From contig CANGOP010000007.1 in assembly GCA_947455595.1 (NCBI GenBank), forward strand, positions 62,001-126,000: a stretch of DNA of 64,000 nucleotides, written 5' to 3'. Source of the DNA: Gammaproteobacteria bacterium (GTDB taxonomy: Bacteria > Pseudomonadota > Gammaproteobacteria > Steroidobacterales > Steroidobacteraceae). Below the pieces are notes generated by a model, which was not told the origin of the DNA, searched no databases, and was given only the letters and a program-made list of their open reading frames with translations. Position numbers and translations under genes: made by a program. Shown here one piece after another: positions 46,375-56,144 of the stretch. Within the stretch, counting starts at the first letter, position 1; each line of letters opens with the position of its first letter.

Positions 46375-47010
46375 ATGAAGGCCTCTTTGGAGGCAATCCT
46401 GCAGGGCGCAGGCGTCTGGCGCGGGCTAGAGCCTGCCACGGCGGTCCTCAGCGCACGCTGCCCCAGTGGCTGGCCACGACTGGACGCCGTCTTGGCCGGC
46501 GGCGGCTGGCCCTTGGGCACACTGATCGAATTGCTGTTGCCTGCGCATGGGCTCGGCGAGTTGCGTCTACTGATGCCGGCGCTGCGCCGGCAGTTGCTGC
46601 CCTCGCCGGGGGATGGGCCTCGTTGGTTAGTCTGGATTTCTCCTCCACACGAGCCCTATCCCCCGGCGCTGGCGCAGTCAGGTCTGGATCCCGCAAGGAT
46701 GTTACGTATCGAGGCCCCGCAGCCTGCGGATCGGCTCTGGGCCGTTGAGCAGGTGCTGCAGTCGGGTAGTGCTGCGGTGGTGTTGTGCTGGCTCGACGCG
46801 GTGGATGACCGCTGGCTGCGTCGACTCAAACTGGCGGTGGAGAATCAGTCTGTGCTGCTCATCGCCTTGCGGCCGACCGCGCGTCGACAGACACATTCCC
46901 CCGCGTCACTGCGGATCGAACTCGTACCCGCGCCGCACGGGCTGGATCTGACGATCCTCAAGGAGCGGGGCCGCGCACCGACGCGCGTCACACGCGTCTT
47001 CGGAGAGTAG
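46375..47010 (+). CDS. imuA: ImuA, translesion-synthesis accessory protein
   Basis: A 211-residue RecA/SulA-like protein acting with ImuB and DnaE2 in damage-induced mutagenesis. The pattern GWPRLDAVLAGGGWPLGTLIELL and SVLLIALRP matches ImuA. A degenerate P-loop region is present but the Walker lysine is not evident. It lies 29 bp after lexA and four bases before imuB. Confidence 0.85.
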   Translation: MKASLEAILQGAGVWRGLEPATAVLSARCPSGWPRLDAVLAGGGWPLGTLIELLLPAHGLGELRLLMPALRRQLLPSPGDGPRWLVWISPPHEPYPPALAQSGLDPARMLRIEAPQPADRLWAVEQVLQSGSAAVVLCWLDAVDDRWLRRLKLAVENQSVLLIALRPTARRQTHSPASLRIELVPAPHGLDLTILKERGRAPTRVTRVFGE

Positions 47011-47013
47011 GGC

Positions 47014-48606
47014 ATGGCGATCCGTCCCCGTTTGCGTCGGCTCGTACCGGAGCGCCGCGTTCAGAACGCCACTCTCGATCTATTCGCATCGACAGAGCGA
47101 GCAACGCCGCATCCGACACCGCCACCGGTAGCGCGCGTGCTGCCACAACCGGCCCAACTGTGGTTGGCCGTGCGGTTTCCAACTTTGCCGCTGGTGGTGG
47201 TACCCGATCCTGCCGCCGTGCAAGCGGTCGTGGAGGGCCTGCCGGGTCGGCAGTGGCTGGTCGCCGTGACGGCGGCAGCATGCCAATTCGGACTGGAAGC
47301 GGGTTTATCGCGCGCGGCGGCAGAAATTCGGGTGCCGTCCGTCACGCTCTATGAGCGTTGTGCGGATCGCGAAGCACAGGCGCTGAAGGCACGCGCGCGG
47401 GCTGCATTCGCCTTCACGCCCTTCGTCAGTCTGGAAGCGCCGGATACGCTGCTCTTGGAAATCCGAGGCAGTCTGCGCCTCTTTGGCGGACTGGAGGCGT
47501 TGCTGTCACGTGTGCGCAGCACGCTGGCGACCCCCCTGATAGCCACTGTTCAGGCGACGGCGCCGACGGTACGTGCTGCGCTGTGGCTGGCCCGCGCCCG
47601 AGTTGAACGCCCCGTGCTCTCGACAGCCGAGTTGCCGGGAGCCTTGGCTGCGTTGCCCTTGGCGGTGACAGGTTTTGAGGCCTCCGTGCTGCAGACCTGT
47701 GAGCGGATGGGGGTCTCGACACTGGGTGAATTGATCCGTCTGCCGCGGGATGGTGTGGCGCGCCGGCTGACACCGGACGTACCCCGGCAATTGGATGAAG
47801 CGCTAGGCAGAGCTGCGCAACCACGGCGACGACATGTGTTGGCGGAGCGTTTCACGGACCAGATTGATCTGCCGGCCGAGAGTTTGACGACCGACAGTCT
47901 GCTGCCGTGGTGTGCGCATCTACTCGCCGCGCAGCAACGTTTCCTCGTGCAGCGGGATGCAGCGGTCGCGCAGTGTCGCTTTCGCTTCCAACACCGATCG
48001 GGGCAAGGGTCGACCACCTTGGTGCTGCAGCGTTCCTTAGCGGCAACCCAGGCAGCCGAGTGGCAACTCTTGCTGGTGGAAAGATTGGGGCGATTGATAT
48101 TGCCGGCTCCAGTCGTGGCGATCACGCTGCGCTCGGGTGTGGTGCTGCCGGCCGTACCGCTGGACGAAGGCATCGGCGGTGTGGGACACGATGGTCAGGC
48201 GGCCGCTGCCCGCTTGCTGGATCGGCTGCGGGCGCGGCTGGGCGAGGAGGCGGTACACGGGGTCTGTTTGGTCCCCGAACACCGTCCTGAGTGCGCTTAT
48301 GCACGAGTACGCCCGACGCTGCCATCTGTCATAGCCGATCCGGGCCAATGGCCCATGGCACCTCGTCCGTTATGGCTGTTGGCTGCGCCGCAGCCCTTGC
48401 CGGTACGAGACGCCGCGCCATCGTATGGTGGACCCTTGCGACTGTTGTCTGGGCCTGAACGCATCGAGAGCGGCTGGTGGAGCGGTCAGGGCGTGGCTCG
48501 TGACTACTACGTGGCGTGCGCTGCGAGCGGTGCACGGGTGTGGATTTTCTGTGAGCGTGATGCTGACGGTCAGCGTCACTGGTGTCTGCACGGCGTCTTT
48601 GCGTGA
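47014..48606 (+). CDS. imuB: ImuB, catalytically inactive Y-family polymerase homologue
   Basis: A 530-residue Y-family polymerase relative that bridges DnaE2 to the sliding clamp. The N-terminal strand reads LWLAVRFP where active Y-family enzymes have an acidic DxD, and the SIDEA-type motif is replaced by LLLEIRGSLRLFGG, so the protein is predicted to lack polymerase activity, as usual for ImuB. It lies between imuA and dnaE2. Confidence 0.88.
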   Translation: MAIRPRLRRLVPERRVQNATLDLFASTERATPHPTPPPVARVLPQPAQLWLAVRFPTLPLVVVPDPAAVQAVVEGLPGRQWLVAVTAAACQFGLEAGLSRAAAEIRVPSVTLYERCADREAQALKARARAAFAFTPFVSLEAPDTLLLEIRGSLRLFGGLEALLSRVRSTLATPLIATVQATAPTVRAALWLARARVERPVLSTAELPGALAALPLAVTGFEASVLQTCERMGVSTLGELIRLPRDGVARRLTPDVPRQLDEALGRAAQPRRRHVLAERFTDQIDLPAESLTTDSLLPWCAHLLAAQQRFLVQRDAAVAQCRFRFQHRSGQGSTTLVLQRSLAATQAAEWQLLLVERLGRLILPAPVVAITLRSGVVLPAVPLDEGIGGVGHDGQAAAARLLDRLRARLGEEAVHGVCLVPEHRPECAYARVRPTLPSVIADPGQWPMAPRPLWLLAAPQPLPVRDAAPSYGGPLRLLSGPERIESGWWSGQGVARDYYVACAASGARVWIFCERDADGQRHWCLHGVFA

Positions 48607-48610
48607 TCTC

Positions 48611-51600
48611 ATGACGGTCGCTTACGCCGAGTTGCATGCGCTCTCGAACTTCACATTTCTACGCGGTGCCTCGCATCCTGAAGAGTTAGTCGAGCAGGCT
48701 GATGCGCTCGGTTATCGGGCACTCGCGCTCACCGATGAGTGCAGTTTCGCGGGATTGGTTCGTGGCCATGTGGCGGCGCGGGGTAAGGCCGTGCGGTTTT
48801 TGGTCGGCAGCGAGTTGCGTCTCGCCGATGGGCCCACCTTGGTAATGCTGGCGACGGACCGTCGCGCCTATGGTCATTTATGCGGGTTGATCACGACCGC
48901 ACGGCGCGCAGCGCCCAAAGGGGAATATCGGCTCACGCGCGCACAGATCGAGTCAGCTGATCTCACCGGCTGTCTGGCGCTATGGCCGGCGCCTGTACAC
49001 GCTTCGACGGAAGAGGCTGCGTGGCTGAAAGAACGCTTTGGCGCAGAGGCGGCCCTTGCTGTGGAGCGGGTAGCGGACGGCCGTGATGGCGAGCGTCTCA
49101 CGCGCTTACCGGCGCTGGCGAAGTCGTTTGGGTTGCCCGTGACGGCCAGTGGTGACGTGCATTTGCATGTGCGCTCACGGCAGCGCTTGCAAGATGTCCT
49201 CACGGCGATCCGCGTCGGAGTTCCGCTGCAAAACGCAGGTCACGCGTTGCTGCCCAATGCAGAGCGCTGCCTGCATGATCTGGCGACATTGGCGAAGCGC
49301 TATCCGCGTGCACTGCTCGATGGCTCCGTCGCGCTCGCCGAACGCTGCACGTTCTCGTTGGAGGAGTTGCGTTATGAGTATCCGCAGGAACTCGTACCGG
49401 ATGGTCATACGCCCACGACGTGGCTTGCCTGTCTGACAGAGCGGGGGCTCGCTGCACGCTGGCCGGGTGGAGCCCCCGCGTCGGTGCGGACACTGGTGCA
49501 GCGCGAACTGATTCTCATCGCTGAATTGCAGTACGAGCCCTTCTTTCTGACGGTCGAGGATCTGGTGCGCTTTGCCCGCAGTCGCGGGATTCTCTGTCAG
49601 GGGCGAGGCTCCGCCGCTAACTCCGCGGTGTGCTACTGCCTAGGGATCACCGAAGTAGATCCGATGCGGATGGCGCTGCTCTTTGAGCGCTTTGTCTCTA
49701 AAGAACGGGATGAACCACCCGACATCGACGTCGACTTTGAGCACGAGCGACGCGAGGAAGTGATCCAGTACCTGTATGCCAAGTACGGACGTCACCGCGC
49801 GGCATTGGCCGCGACGGTGATTTCTTATCGGCCCAAAAGCGCGCTGCGCGACGTCGGGCGTGCGCTCGGGGTGGACCCGACGACCATTGAGCATCTTTCG
49901 AAGAACGTGCGTTGGTGGCATGGCAGCACGATTGAAGAGACGCCACTACGCGAGTGCGGACTGGACCCTTCTGCACCGAAGTTGGCGATGCTGCTGTCTC
50001 TGGCGCGCGAGTTGATGGGTTTTCCGCGCCATCTCTCGCAACACGTGGGTGGCTTTGTTATTGCTCGCGATACGCTGGCAACCCTAGTCCCCGTGGAGAA
50101 CGCCGCTATGGCAGACCGCACGGTGATCCAGTGGGACAAGGATGATCTGGAGGACTTGGGTCTCCTCAAAGTCGACGTGCTCGCGCTCGGCATGCTGACC
50201 GCGATCCGTAAGGCGCTCGCGATGGTCGCGGCCAAGCGGGGTGAGCCCTTTGCGATGGCGGACGTGCCGGCCGAGGATCGCACCACCTACGACATGATCT
50301 GTCGCGCCGACACGCTCGGCGTGTTTCAAATTGAGTCGCGTGCGCAGATGGCGATGCTGCCACGGATGCGACCCCGCAATTTCTATGACTTGGTGATCGA
50401 GGTCGCCATCATTCGGCCAGGCCCAATCCAAGGTGGCATGGTGCATCCGTATCTGCGCCGTCGCGCGGGGCTCGAGCCGGTGGAGTACCCGAGTGACGCG
50501 GTGCGGTCGGTGCTCGAGCGCACACTCGGGGTGCCGATTTTTCAAGAACAGGTCATGCAGTTGGCCGTCGTCGCAGCCGGCTTCAGCCCCGGTGAGTCGG
50601 ATCAATTACGACGCGCCATGGCGGCGTGGAAGCGTAAGGGTGGGCTTGGACACTTCGAGGCGCGACTCATCGGGGGTATGCGCGAACGTGGCTACACCGA
50701 AGAATTCGCGCAAGCGATTTATCGACAGATGCTCGGTTTTGGTGAATACGGCTTTCCACAGTCCCATGCGGCGAGCTTTGCGCTACTCGTGTATGTCTCG
50801 GCGTGGTTGAAATGCCATGAGCCCGCCGCGTTCACGGCAGCGCTGCTCAACAGTCAGCCGATGGGTTTCTATGCGCCAGCACAGTTGGTGCGCGATGCCC
50901 GCGAGCATGGCGTGACCGTGTTGCCGGTGGACGTGAACCGCAGTGCGTGTGATGCCACATTAGAAGGGCGAGGCCACGAACACTTACGCTTGGGACTCCG
51001 CGGTATTCGCGGGCTCAAAACCGACACCATGCAGCGCATCGTCGAGGCGCGCGCAGTCGCTCCCTATGAATCTGTCCAAGAGTTGGCAGAGCGCGCGGCG
51101 CTCACGGCCGCGGATTTGGCGACACTGGCGGCTGGGGGTGCGTTGGCTGGTTTGGCTGGCCATCGCCATCGGGCCGTCTGGCAGGCCAGCGGCGTGATGG
51201 CCCCGACACCGCTCTTTCCCTCGCCGCGCGTGGCGGAGGGGGTGCCGCTGTTACGTGCCCCCTCCGAGGGCGAGGATGTGGTGGCCGACTACCGCGAGCT
51301 GGGCCTGACACTGGGGCGTCATCCACTGGCTTTGCTGCGGGGGCGACTGGAGGCCCGCGGTCTCCTCACGGCTGTTGAACTGCGCGCGTTGCCACCGGGT
51401 ACCCGTACCCGCACGGCAGGCCTTGTACTGGTGCGCCAGCGCCCCGGGACGGCTTCGGGTGTCACCTTTATCACGGTCGAGGACGAGACGGGGGTCACGA
51501 ACCTGATCGTCTGGCGCAATTTGGCGGAACGCTACCGTTCGGCAGTCTACGAGTCGCGCCTTCTGGCCGTGGAGGGAATCGTGCAGCGCGAGGGTGAGGT

Positions 51601-51682
51601 CCTGCATCTGGTCGCGGAGCGCCTAGCGGATCGCTCGATGTGGCTTGGGCGTCTGATCACTCGCTCACGGGACTTTCACTAA
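48611..51682 (+). CDS. dnaE2: Error-prone DNA polymerase DnaE2 (ImuC)
   Basis: C-family alpha subunit used for SOS translesion synthesis, 1023 residues. A PHP domain (YAELHALSNFTFLRGASHPEE onward) is followed by the palm with PDIDVDFEHERRE, which carries catalytic aspartates, then QSHAASFALLVYVSAWLK and a C-terminal OB-fold (about 930-1000). ATG 48611 lies four bases after imuB; the frame open from 48425 overlaps imuB and is rejected. Confidence 0.95.
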   Translation: MTVAYAELHALSNFTFLRGASHPEELVEQADALGYRALALTDECSFAGLVRGHVAARGKAVRFLVGSELRLADGPTLVMLATDRRAYGHLCGLITTARRAAPKGEYRLTRAQIESADLTGCLALWPAPVHASTEEAAWLKERFGAEAALAVERVADGRDGERLTRLPALAKSFGLPVTASGDVHLHVRSRQRLQDVLTAIRVGVPLQNAGHALLPNAERCLHDLATLAKRYPRALLDGSVALAERCTFSLEELRYEYPQELVPDGHTPTTWLACLTERGLAARWPGGAPASVRTLVQRELILIAELQYEPFFLTVEDLVRFARSRGILCQGRGSAANSAVCYCLGITEVDPMRMALLFERFVSKERDEPPDIDVDFEHERREEVIQYLYAKYGRHRAALAATVISYRPKSALRDVGRALGVDPTTIEHLSKNVRWWHGSTIEETPLRECGLDPSAPKLAMLLSLARELMGFPRHLSQHVGGFVIARDTLATLVPVENAAMADRTVIQWDKDDLEDLGLLKVDVLALGMLTAIRKALAMVAAKRGEPFAMADVPAEDRTTYDMICRADTLGVFQIESRAQMAMLPRMRPRNFYDLVIEVAIIRPGPIQGGMVHPYLRRRAGLEPVEYPSDAVRSVLERTLGVPIFQEQVMQLAVVAAGFSPGESDQLRRAMAAWKRKGGLGHFEARLIGGMRERGYTEEFAQAIYRQMLGFGEYGFPQSHAASFALLVYVSAWLKCHEPAAFTAALLNSQPMGFYAPAQLVRDAREHGVTVLPVDVNRSACDATLEGRGHEHLRLGLRGIRGLKTDTMQRIVEARAVAPYESVQELAERAALTAADLATLAAGGALAGLAGHRHRAVWQASGVMAPTPLFPSPRVAEGVPLLRAPSEGEDVVADYRELGLTLGRHPLALLRGRLEARGLLTAVELRALPPGTRTRTAGLVLVRQRPGTASGVTFITVEDETGVTNLIVWRNLAERYRSAVYESRLLAVEGIVQREGEVLHLVAERLADRSMWLGRLITRSRDFH

Positions 51683-51761
51683 CGATTCGCCGCATCTGAA
51701 TTGACGGCGTCGAACCAGAGTGTGACGCTGCTTGCCTACACCATCTATTGGGGATCCACCC

Positions 51762-52559
51762 ATGCCGAGATTCCGCTCCTTTGTGCTGCTCAGCCTACCC
51801 TTGGCGCTGTGCGCCAGTGCGGCGCTGGCCTTGGTCGCGCCACCCGCGCAACTGCGGGCTGGCGTGGACGCGCTGATTACCCGTCATGTCGCCGCGCGCG
51901 GCGGCGCGGACCGCCTGCGCGCGATCCAGAGTCTGGAGCGACGCGGTCACTTCGTGGTGCCTGGGATGGGCATGCGGTTGGACCTCGCCGAATGGCAGGC
52001 GCGAGGCGGACATTACCGTCAGGACATCACTTTGCAGGGACTGACGGCGACGGACGCCACCGACGGGCACGATGGTTGGCAGGTCTCGCCGTTTGAAGGT
52101 CGAAAGGACCCGTCGCATCTCTCGGGGGACGAGACCAAAGACCTCATCCTGCGGGCTGATTTCGAATTTCCGTTTGTCGATTATCGCGCCAAAGGGCATC
52201 GCGTCACGCTCGGTCAGCGCGAGGACATTGATGGCACACCCGCCGATGCCATCGTCGTGCATCTCGCCGATGGCAACGAGGCGACGTATTGGATTGATCC
52301 GGACACCGGCATGGTGATCCGCGCGCTCATCCGCGAAACGGTTCGTGGCGCCGAGGACGTGACCGAAATCGACTATGGCGAATACCGCCAGGTCGAGGGC
52401 GTCTGGATGCCGATGACCGAGGAAATGGGTCCGAAGGGCAGTGATCCTTCGCGCCGTCAGAAGCTCGTCTTTGAGACGGTCAAGGCGAACCCATCAGAGC
52501 CCGCCACTCTTTACACCTTCCCCTCACAGGCGGCACCGGCCGCCGGGAGCCATCCGTGA
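51762..52559 (+). CDS. LolA-like outer-membrane lipoprotein-sorting family protein
   Basis: A 265-residue exported protein with a signal peptide (about 1-25) and a beta-rich domain of the outer-membrane lipoprotein-sorting superfamily (HVAARGGADRLRAIQSLERRG, TYWIDPDTGMVIRALI, GEYRQVEGVWMPM). Such proteins hold hydrophobic ligands; this one is not LolA itself. Its TGA overlaps the GTG of the next gene, so the two are coupled and probably work together in the periplasm. It lies 79 bp after dnaE2. Confidence 0.72.
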   Translation: MPRFRSFVLLSLPLALCASAALALVAPPAQLRAGVDALITRHVAARGGADRLRAIQSLERRGHFVVPGMGMRLDLAEWQARGGHYRQDITLQGLTATDATDGHDGWQVSPFEGRKDPSHLSGDETKDLILRADFEFPFVDYRAKGHRVTLGQREDIDGTPADAIVVHLADGNEATYWIDPDTGMVIRALIRETVRGAEDVTEIDYGEYRQVEGVWMPMTEEMGPKGSDPSRRQKLVFETVKANPSEPATLYTFPSQAAPAAGSHP

Positions 52560-55500
52560 AGTCCCTGTCCCTGATTCTTGCGGCCGCCACATTGGCCTCA
52601 CCGCTGGCACTCAGTGCGGCGAAGATGACCGTCACCCCAGCACCCGCTATCGATAGCGCAGCGATCTCGGGTTTGGGTGCACGCAATATCGGCTCAGCCC
52701 AGATGAGCGGCCGCGTCGCGGCGATTGCCGGTCGCGCCGAGGGGGATGGCGCCGTCACGCTCTATATCGGCACGGCCTCGGGCGGTGTCTGGCGCTCCAA
52801 GGATGCCGGCACGACCTTCCAGTCGCTGTTCGACAAAGCGCACGTGCAGTCGATCGGCGCGATTACGCTCGATCCGAAGGATCCGAAGACCGTCTGGGTC
52901 GGCACCGGCGAGAGCTGGATGCGTAACTCCGTCTCGATCGGCGATGGCATCTACGTCTCGCATGACGGCGGCGACACCTGGCAGCACAAAGGGCTGCCCA
53001 CCTCAGAGCACATTGTGCGCATCATCGTCAGTCCCGAAGACTCGAACGTGGTGTACGCCTGCGTGCCGGGGCGCCTGTGGTCCGACTCCGCTGATCGCGG
53101 GGTGTATCGCACCACCGACGGTGGCGTGAGTTGGTCGCAGATCTTGAAGGGTAGCAACCTCTCCACCGGTTGTTCGTCGTTGGCGATGGACCCGAAAGAC
53201 GCGAAGCGGCTGTATGCCGGTACGTGGGATTTCCGTCGCAAAGGCTGGACGTTCCGCTCTGGCGGCGAAGGCCCGGATGCACCCTCAGGCTCTGGCCTGT
53301 TTGTCAGCGACGACGGGGGTGATCATTGGCAGGCGATGACCAGTGACAACACCAAAGGCCTGCCGGCCAAGCCGTGGGGGCGTGTCGAGGTGGTGGTGGC
53401 GCCATCCCAGTCCAACGTGGTCTACACCTTCATCGAGAGTGCACGCTCGGCGTTGTTCCGTTCGGACGATCGTGGCGCGAGCTTCGATGAGCGCGATCGC
53501 TCGAGCAGCATGGTCTGGCGTCCCTTCTACTTCGCGCATCTGATTGTTGATCCGACCAACCCGGACCGGATCTACAAGCCCGATATGCGTCTGATCGCCT
53601 CGGAAGACGGTGGTAAGAGCTTCTCCATGGTCTCGGGTGGCACGCATGCGGATCACCACGATGTCTGGATCAACCCCAAGAACCCGAAGTTCGTGGTCAC
53701 GGGTGACGACGGCGGCTTGTGGATCAGCCATGACGGCGCGAACAAGTGGGCGAAGGTCGACTCGTTGCCGGTGTCGCAGTTCTACCACGTGACCGTCGAT
53801 AACCAAGATCCCTACCAGGTCTACGGCGGTCTGCAGGACAACAGTTCATGGGTGGGTGATTCCGCCTATCCCGGTGGCATTACCAACGGCCGCTGGGAGA
53901 ATCTCTACGGCGGTGACGGGTTCTGGGTCTATCCGGATCCCACCGATGCCAACTATGCCTATGCCGAAGCGCAGGGCGGCGCAATTGGACGGGTCAACCG
54001 GCATACGCTCGTCCAACGGGATATTCAGCCCAAGGCGGGCCTACACGAGAAGTTGCGCTTTAATTGGAACGCGCCGATCGCCCTGTCGCCGCATGATCCC
54101 AAGCGGCTGTACCTCGGTGCGCAGTTCCTGTTTCTCACCCGCGACCATGGTCAGAGCTGGACACGCATCTCGCCGGATCTGACGACGAACAATCCGGATA
54201 AACAAAAGCAGGAAGAGTCGGGTGGCATCACGGTCGACAACTCGGCCGCTGAGATGCACACGACGATTTACACGGTCTCCGAAAGTCCCGCCGAAGCCGG
54301 TGTGATTTGGGCCGGCACGGATGACGGCAATCTGCAGTTGACGCGGGACGACGGTAAAACGTGGCATAACGTCGTGGCCAACATCGCCGGCCTGCCGGCT
54401 GCCAGCTGGGTGTCGACCGTCGAGGCTGGACATGCCAAGGGTGTGGCCTACGCCACCTTTGACCGGCACACCTACGGTGACTTCGTCCCGTACGTGTATG
54501 TCACGCAGGATTACGGCGCAACCTGGACGCGGTTGGCGGCTGACGGCTCCGGGGTGCGAGGCTATGCGCACGTGGTCCGTGAGGATCCGACGGACGCTCG
54601 CGTGCTGTACCTCGGTACCGAGTTTGGGCTTTGGATCTCGGTGGATCAGGGCGCGCACTGGGCGGAGTTTAAGGGCGGCAATTTCCCGTCCGTCGCGGTG
54701 CGGGATCTGGCTATTCAGCATCGGGACCATGACTTGGTGATCGCGACCCACGGACGCGGCATTTGGATCATTGATGATCTGGTGCCGCTGCGCGCGCTGG
54801 CCAACTCGACATCGGACGGGTTCCGTTTCCTGCCGACACGCGCGGTCCAGCAACGACTCGAGGGCAATGGCGGCTGGCCGGAAGGCGATGCGAAGTTCCG
54901 CGGCGCCAATCCGCCGAGCGGCGCCGAGATCGCGTATTTCCAGCCGACGCGCCATGTCTTTGGTGCGCTGCAGGTCGAGATCTTGAATGCCGAGGGCAAG
55001 GTGATCGACACCCTGCCGGCGGGTAAGCGCAAGGGCATCAACCGCGTGTACTGGTCGATGCAGGCCAAACCGCCTCGCGTGCCGAGCGCCGCACAGGCGT
55101 CCATGGCCGGCACGGTCGGTGCGCGTGTGGTCCCGGGTCATTACACCGTACGCATCACCAAGAACGGTGAGGTTTACGAGCAGGGTCTCGACATTGGCGT
55201 CGATCGCCGTGCGGACTACACGGTGGCCGATCGGGGCGAACACTTTGCTGCCGCGATGAAGGTGTCTGCCCTGTTCGAGCGGATGTCGACGGTCGTTGAT
55301 CGGATCAACGCGACGCGCGCCTTGCTCGGTGAACGCGCGGCCGCCATGACGTCGGAAGGCCTTAAGAAGGGCCTCGCGCTCTACGACGACTCGTTAGACG
55401 CGCAGCGCCGCCTGATCGTGGCGACGAAGGAAGGTGGTGCGATTACGGGTGAAGAACGGCTGCGCGAACATCTCGATCAGGTGTACGGCGCCCTGTTGGG

Positions 55501-55771
55501 CTACGAGGGTCGCCCTGCCAGCTATCTGTTGGAGCGCATCAGCGTGCTGGACAAGGAGCTCTCCGAAGTCGAGGCGGAAGTCGGGCGTCTGATGGGGCCG
55601 AGCTTGGATTCGGTCAATCACTTGCTCGAGATGGAAGGCCTAAAGCCGATTACCCGCGCAGCCGTCGACACCGAAATGGCCACGCAGTGGGCAGAAGTGA
55701 TGATGGAGCGCGCACTCGTGGGTGATGACGAGAGGGAGGTGGCGGTGGCCACGCGGATGGAACGTGACTGA
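52556..55771 (+). CDS. Large exported Asp-box (BNR/sortilin-like) beta-propeller protein
   Basis: A 1071-residue protein with a signal peptide (about 1-22) and many Asp-box hairpins: SKDAGTTF (81-88), SHDGGDTW, TTDGGVSW, SDDGGDHW, SEDGGKSF, TRDHGQSW, TRDDGKTW, TQDYGATW and SVDQGAHW. They indicate one or two propellers of the kind found in Vps10/sortilin proteins and sialidases, but I see no catalytic sialidase residues. The last ~180 residues are helical and charged. The GTG start overlaps the previous gene. Function unknown; similar proteins are often annotated as glycosyl hydrolases without proof. Confidence 0.8.
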   Translation: MKSLSLILAAATLASPLALSAAKMTVTPAPAIDSAAISGLGARNIGSAQMSGRVAAIAGRAEGDGAVTLYIGTASGGVWRSKDAGTTFQSLFDKAHVQSIGAITLDPKDPKTVWVGTGESWMRNSVSIGDGIYVSHDGGDTWQHKGLPTSEHIVRIIVSPEDSNVVYACVPGRLWSDSADRGVYRTTDGGVSWSQILKGSNLSTGCSSLAMDPKDAKRLYAGTWDFRRKGWTFRSGGEGPDAPSGSGLFVSDDGGDHWQAMTSDNTKGLPAKPWGRVEVVVAPSQSNVVYTFIESARSALFRSDDRGASFDERDRSSSMVWRPFYFAHLIVDPTNPDRIYKPDMRLIASEDGGKSFSMVSGGTHADHHDVWINPKNPKFVVTGDDGGLWISHDGANKWAKVDSLPVSQFYHVTVDNQDPYQVYGGLQDNSSWVGDSAYPGGITNGRWENLYGGDGFWVYPDPTDANYAYAEAQGGAIGRVNRHTLVQRDIQPKAGLHEKLRFNWNAPIALSPHDPKRLYLGAQFLFLTRDHGQSWTRISPDLTTNNPDKQKQEESGGITVDNSAAEMHTTIYTVSESPAEAGVIWAGTDDGNLQLTRDDGKTWHNVVANIAGLPAASWVSTVEAGHAKGVAYATFDRHTYGDFVPYVYVTQDYGATWTRLAADGSGVRGYAHVVREDPTDARVLYLGTEFGLWISVDQGAHWAEFKGGNFPSVAVRDLAIQHRDHDLVIATHGRGIWIIDDLVPLRALANSTSDGFRFLPTRAVQQRLEGNGGWPEGDAKFRGANPPSGAEIAYFQPTRHVFGALQVEILNAEGKVIDTLPAGKRKGINRVYWSMQAKPPRVPSAAQASMAGTVGARVVPGHYTVRITKNGEVYEQGLDIGVDRRADYTVADRGEHFAAAMKVSALFERMSTVVDRINATRALLGERAAAMTSEGLKKGLALYDDSLDAQRRLIVATKEGGAITGEERLREHLDQVYGALLGYEGRPASYLLERISVLDKELSEVEAEVGRLMGPSLDSVNHLLEMEGLKPITRAAVDTEMATQWAEVMMERALVGDDEREVAVATRMERD

Positions 55772-55779
55772 TGCGCAGG

Positions 55780-55813
55780 TCTCCGGCGTCGACCGTCTGG
55801 TCGGCGCCGGAGA
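55780..55813. terminator. Long hairpin between convergent genes
   Basis: A continuous 15-bp stem (one T-G wobble) around the tetraloop GTCT, from TCTCCGGCG (55780-55788) to CGCCGGAGA (55805-55813). There is no T-run. It starts nine bases after the Asp-box gene stop and faces the small acidic gene on the other strand, so it may end transcription from both sides. Confidence 0.5.
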
Positions 55814-55852
55814 TGACCGTCCGATGTCAGTCGGATGGCAGTGCGATGTCAC

Positions 55853-56077
55853 TCAGTCGTTGTCGATGTCGAAGTCTTCGAAATCTTCGACCAAATGCTG
55901 AGTGCGCTTTTTCTCGAAATACTGTTCCAGACGTCGCCACGCAGGTTCTTCGCCGGGCTTGGTTTTACGGCGTTTTTGCGCATCCAGTGAGCGCAAGACG
56001 TGATCGACGTTGACGGCATCACCGTCTGGCGCATCATCCAGATCTTCGAACTCGTCGTCTTCAGGCTTCTCGCTCAT
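55853..56077 (-). CDS. Small acidic protein, unrecognised
   Basis: A 74-residue soluble protein: acidic N-terminus (EDDEFEDLDD), a basic middle, then a helix EPAWRRLEQYFEKKRTQHLVED and an acidic end. It resembles in layout the short acidic proteins of the PA3496 type in Pseudomonas, but I am not sure of homology. ATG 56077 is taken over ATG 56092. It follows gspF by 67 bp on the same strand, where gspG would be in a full secretion operon. Confidence 0.6.
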   Translation of the reverse strand: MSEKPEDDEFEDLDDAPDGDAVNVDHVLRSLDAQKRRKTKPGEEPAWRRLEQYFEKKRTQHLVEDFEDFDIDND

Positions 56078-56144
56078 GTCACTGACCGGCAAGCAAGGAG
56101 GTCGCCGCGGTTATAAGACAGCGACGACCCTGCGTGCAAGAGGG

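Noticed and set aside
54041-55243. A 400-codon open frame antisense to the Asp-box protein
   Set aside because: It lies wholly within a gene with clear Asp-box repeats and gives a His/Arg-rich, non-protein-like product.
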